A stretch of 64,000 nt of DNA from a bacterium (GTDB taxonomy: Bacteria > Zhuqueibacterota > Zhuqueibacteria > Residuimicrobiales > Residuimicrobiaceae). The stretch is taken from contig JAKQNR010000020.1 of the NCBI GenBank assembly GCA_029565685.1, positions 62,001-126,000 on the forward strand, in the 5' to 3' direction. Made by a program: the position numbers and the translations under genes. Shown one piece after another: positions 63,106-64,000 of the stretch (the stretch's first letter is position 1; each line of letters opens with the position of its first letter). The notes below the pieces were generated by a model. It searched no databases and was not told where the DNA came from. It worked only from the letters and a program-made list of their open reading frames with translations.

Positions 63106-64000
63106 TCAGCGTATTCCGGACAGCGCAGGGTAGAACACGATGGCCCCGAGAATGCAGCAGAGACCGCCGAGGATGACGGTCCAGGGGGCGCCGATCCAAG
63201 ACGCCATGCCGCCGGCCAGCAGAGCGCCGAGCGGCACCATGCCCTGAAAGGCCATGCTGTAAAACGACATCACCCGGCCCCGCTTGTCATCCGCCGTGAG
63301 GGTCTGCAGCATGGTGTTGCTGGCCGCCATCTGGGTCATCATTCCGTTGCCGATGATCACCATGACCGGCAGAGACAGCCATAGAGATCGTGATACGCCG
63401 ATGCCGATCAGACCGGCGCCCATGACCAGCGGCCCCAGAGCGATCAAACGACCCAATCCGCGAACGGTTGTGCGCACAGCCAGATGCACAGCGGCTGCCA
63501 GGGCGCCGAGCCCGGCGGCCGACATCAACATGCCCTGAGTGAACGAGGTGCCCTTAAGAATCCGGTCGGCGAAAATGGGCAGCAGGTTTACATACGATTG
63601 TCCCACCAGACTGGCCAGGGCAAGCAGCAACAGAATCGAGCGGATGGAGGTGGAGCCGAAGGCATAGCGAAATCCCTCGTTAAGCGTGCGTTTAAGCGAC
63701 ACGCTGCGGTCAACAACCGCATGGGGCTTGACGCGCATGGCCAACAGGCCGCCGATCACCGCCACATAGCTTAATCCGTTGACCAGAAAGCACGCACCCT
63801 CACCCAGCCAGCCCACCAGCATTCCGGCTATGGCAGGACCGACCAGCCTCGCTGCGTTCACCATGGACGAGTTGAGCGCAATGGCGTTGGTGAGATCCTT
63901 GCGGTCATCGATCATCTGAATCATGAAGGATTGTCGGCTGGGCATATCCACGGTGTTTATCACTCCCAGCAGCAGTTGCAGCGCGATGAGTATGCCGATG
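63106..64000 (-). CDS. MFS transporter (MFS_3/EntS-like), N-terminus outside the window
   Basis: The frame is open to the right edge, so the start lies beyond 64000. About 297 residues are seen, with nine or so helices. The block MPSRQSFMIQMIDDRKDLTNAIALNSS is the characteristic loop after helix 4 in MFS_3 exporters, and DDKRGRVMSFYSM is the matching loop in the second half. Such proteins export siderophores, drugs or other small molecules. The substrate is not shown. Confidence 0.82.
   Translation of the reverse strand, partial: IGILIALQLLLGVINTVDMPSRQSFMIQMIDDRKDLTNAIALNSSMVNAARLVGPAIAGMLVGWLGEGACFLVNGLSYVAVIGGLLAMRVKPHAVVDRSVSLKRTLNEGFRYAFGSTSIRSILLLLALASLVGQSYVNLLPIFADRILKGTSFTQGMLMSAAGLGALAAAVHLAVRTTVRGLGRLIALGPLVMGAGLIGIGVSRSLWLSLPVMVIIGNGMMTQMAASNTMLQTLTADDKRGRVMSFYSMAFQGMVPLGALLAGGMASWIGAPWTVILGGLCCILGAIVFYPALSGIR

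Overview
The window (about 55% GC by eye) reads as chromosome from an anaerobic, Gram-negative bacterium of the FCB superphylum, most likely an uncultured lineage close to candidate division KSB1 or Calditrichaeota. This placement is inferred from outer-membrane barrel proteins, two secreted proteins ending in the FlgD-like/type IX-type sorting domain with the NYPNPFNP motif, a secreted S74-type fibre protein, and ferredoxin- and polysulfide-based energy metabolism. There are no rRNA or tRNA genes, CRISPR arrays or prophage. Genes lie on both strands in short, tightly overlapping operons.

Layout. 1-1021: end of a membrane glycosyltransferase. 1041-3491: a large protein with two TIR-like/deoxyribosyltransferase-like domains. 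4131-8632: a four-gene 2-oxoacid:ferredoxin oxidoreductase operon whose delta position is a GltD-like flavoprotein fused to a ferredoxin. 8787-12046: a DUF4954-type beta-helix protein paired with a SIS-domain sugar isomerase. 12250-14539: ECF-like S and T membrane proteins, a THEP1-type NTPase and MobA. 14655-20233: a polysulfide/thiosulfate reductase operon (molybdoenzyme, ferredoxin and NrfD subunits), two half-size YeeE/YedE sulfur transporters and a membrane-anchored rhodanese lacking its active-site Cys. 20374-29201: sugar-related secreted enzymes (Tat-exported glycosidase-like protein, GH172, GH127) around a carbamoyltransferase/DUF5989/SxtJ trio. 29245-32887: S74 fibre protein and a sorting-domain protein. 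33865-43068: UbiA prenyltransferase, a frameshifted glycosidase-like gene, an insertion-sequence remnant with intact ends, a large sorted surface protein, an outer-membrane barrel and a patatin lipase. 43314-48203: beta-helix, GH43-like, BNR-propeller and helical-barrel-like secreted proteins, probably for polysaccharide handling. 48432-54765: Wzi-like protein, nucleotide-sugar genes and a secreted barrel protein. 54893-62978: LhgO, a class A serine hydrolase, NfnA/NfnB, a decayed symporter locus and a YncE/phosphatase fusion. The right edge carries a truncated MFS exporter.

How it fits together. The 2-oxoacid oxidoreductase would generate reduced ferredoxin, NfnAB would exchange electrons among ferredoxin, NADH and NADPH, and the molybdopterin reductase would pass quinol electrons to polysulfide or thiosulfate brought in by the YeeE/YedE pair. 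MobA supplies the guanylated cofactor. The ECF-like genes beside MobA, which have a THEP1 NTPase instead of ABC ATPases, are the best candidate for an undescribed system.

Three genes (34787-36903, 44480-45030, 59653-59828) look broken by single-base losses in short homopolymers, so part of the apparent decay may be sequencing or assembly error.
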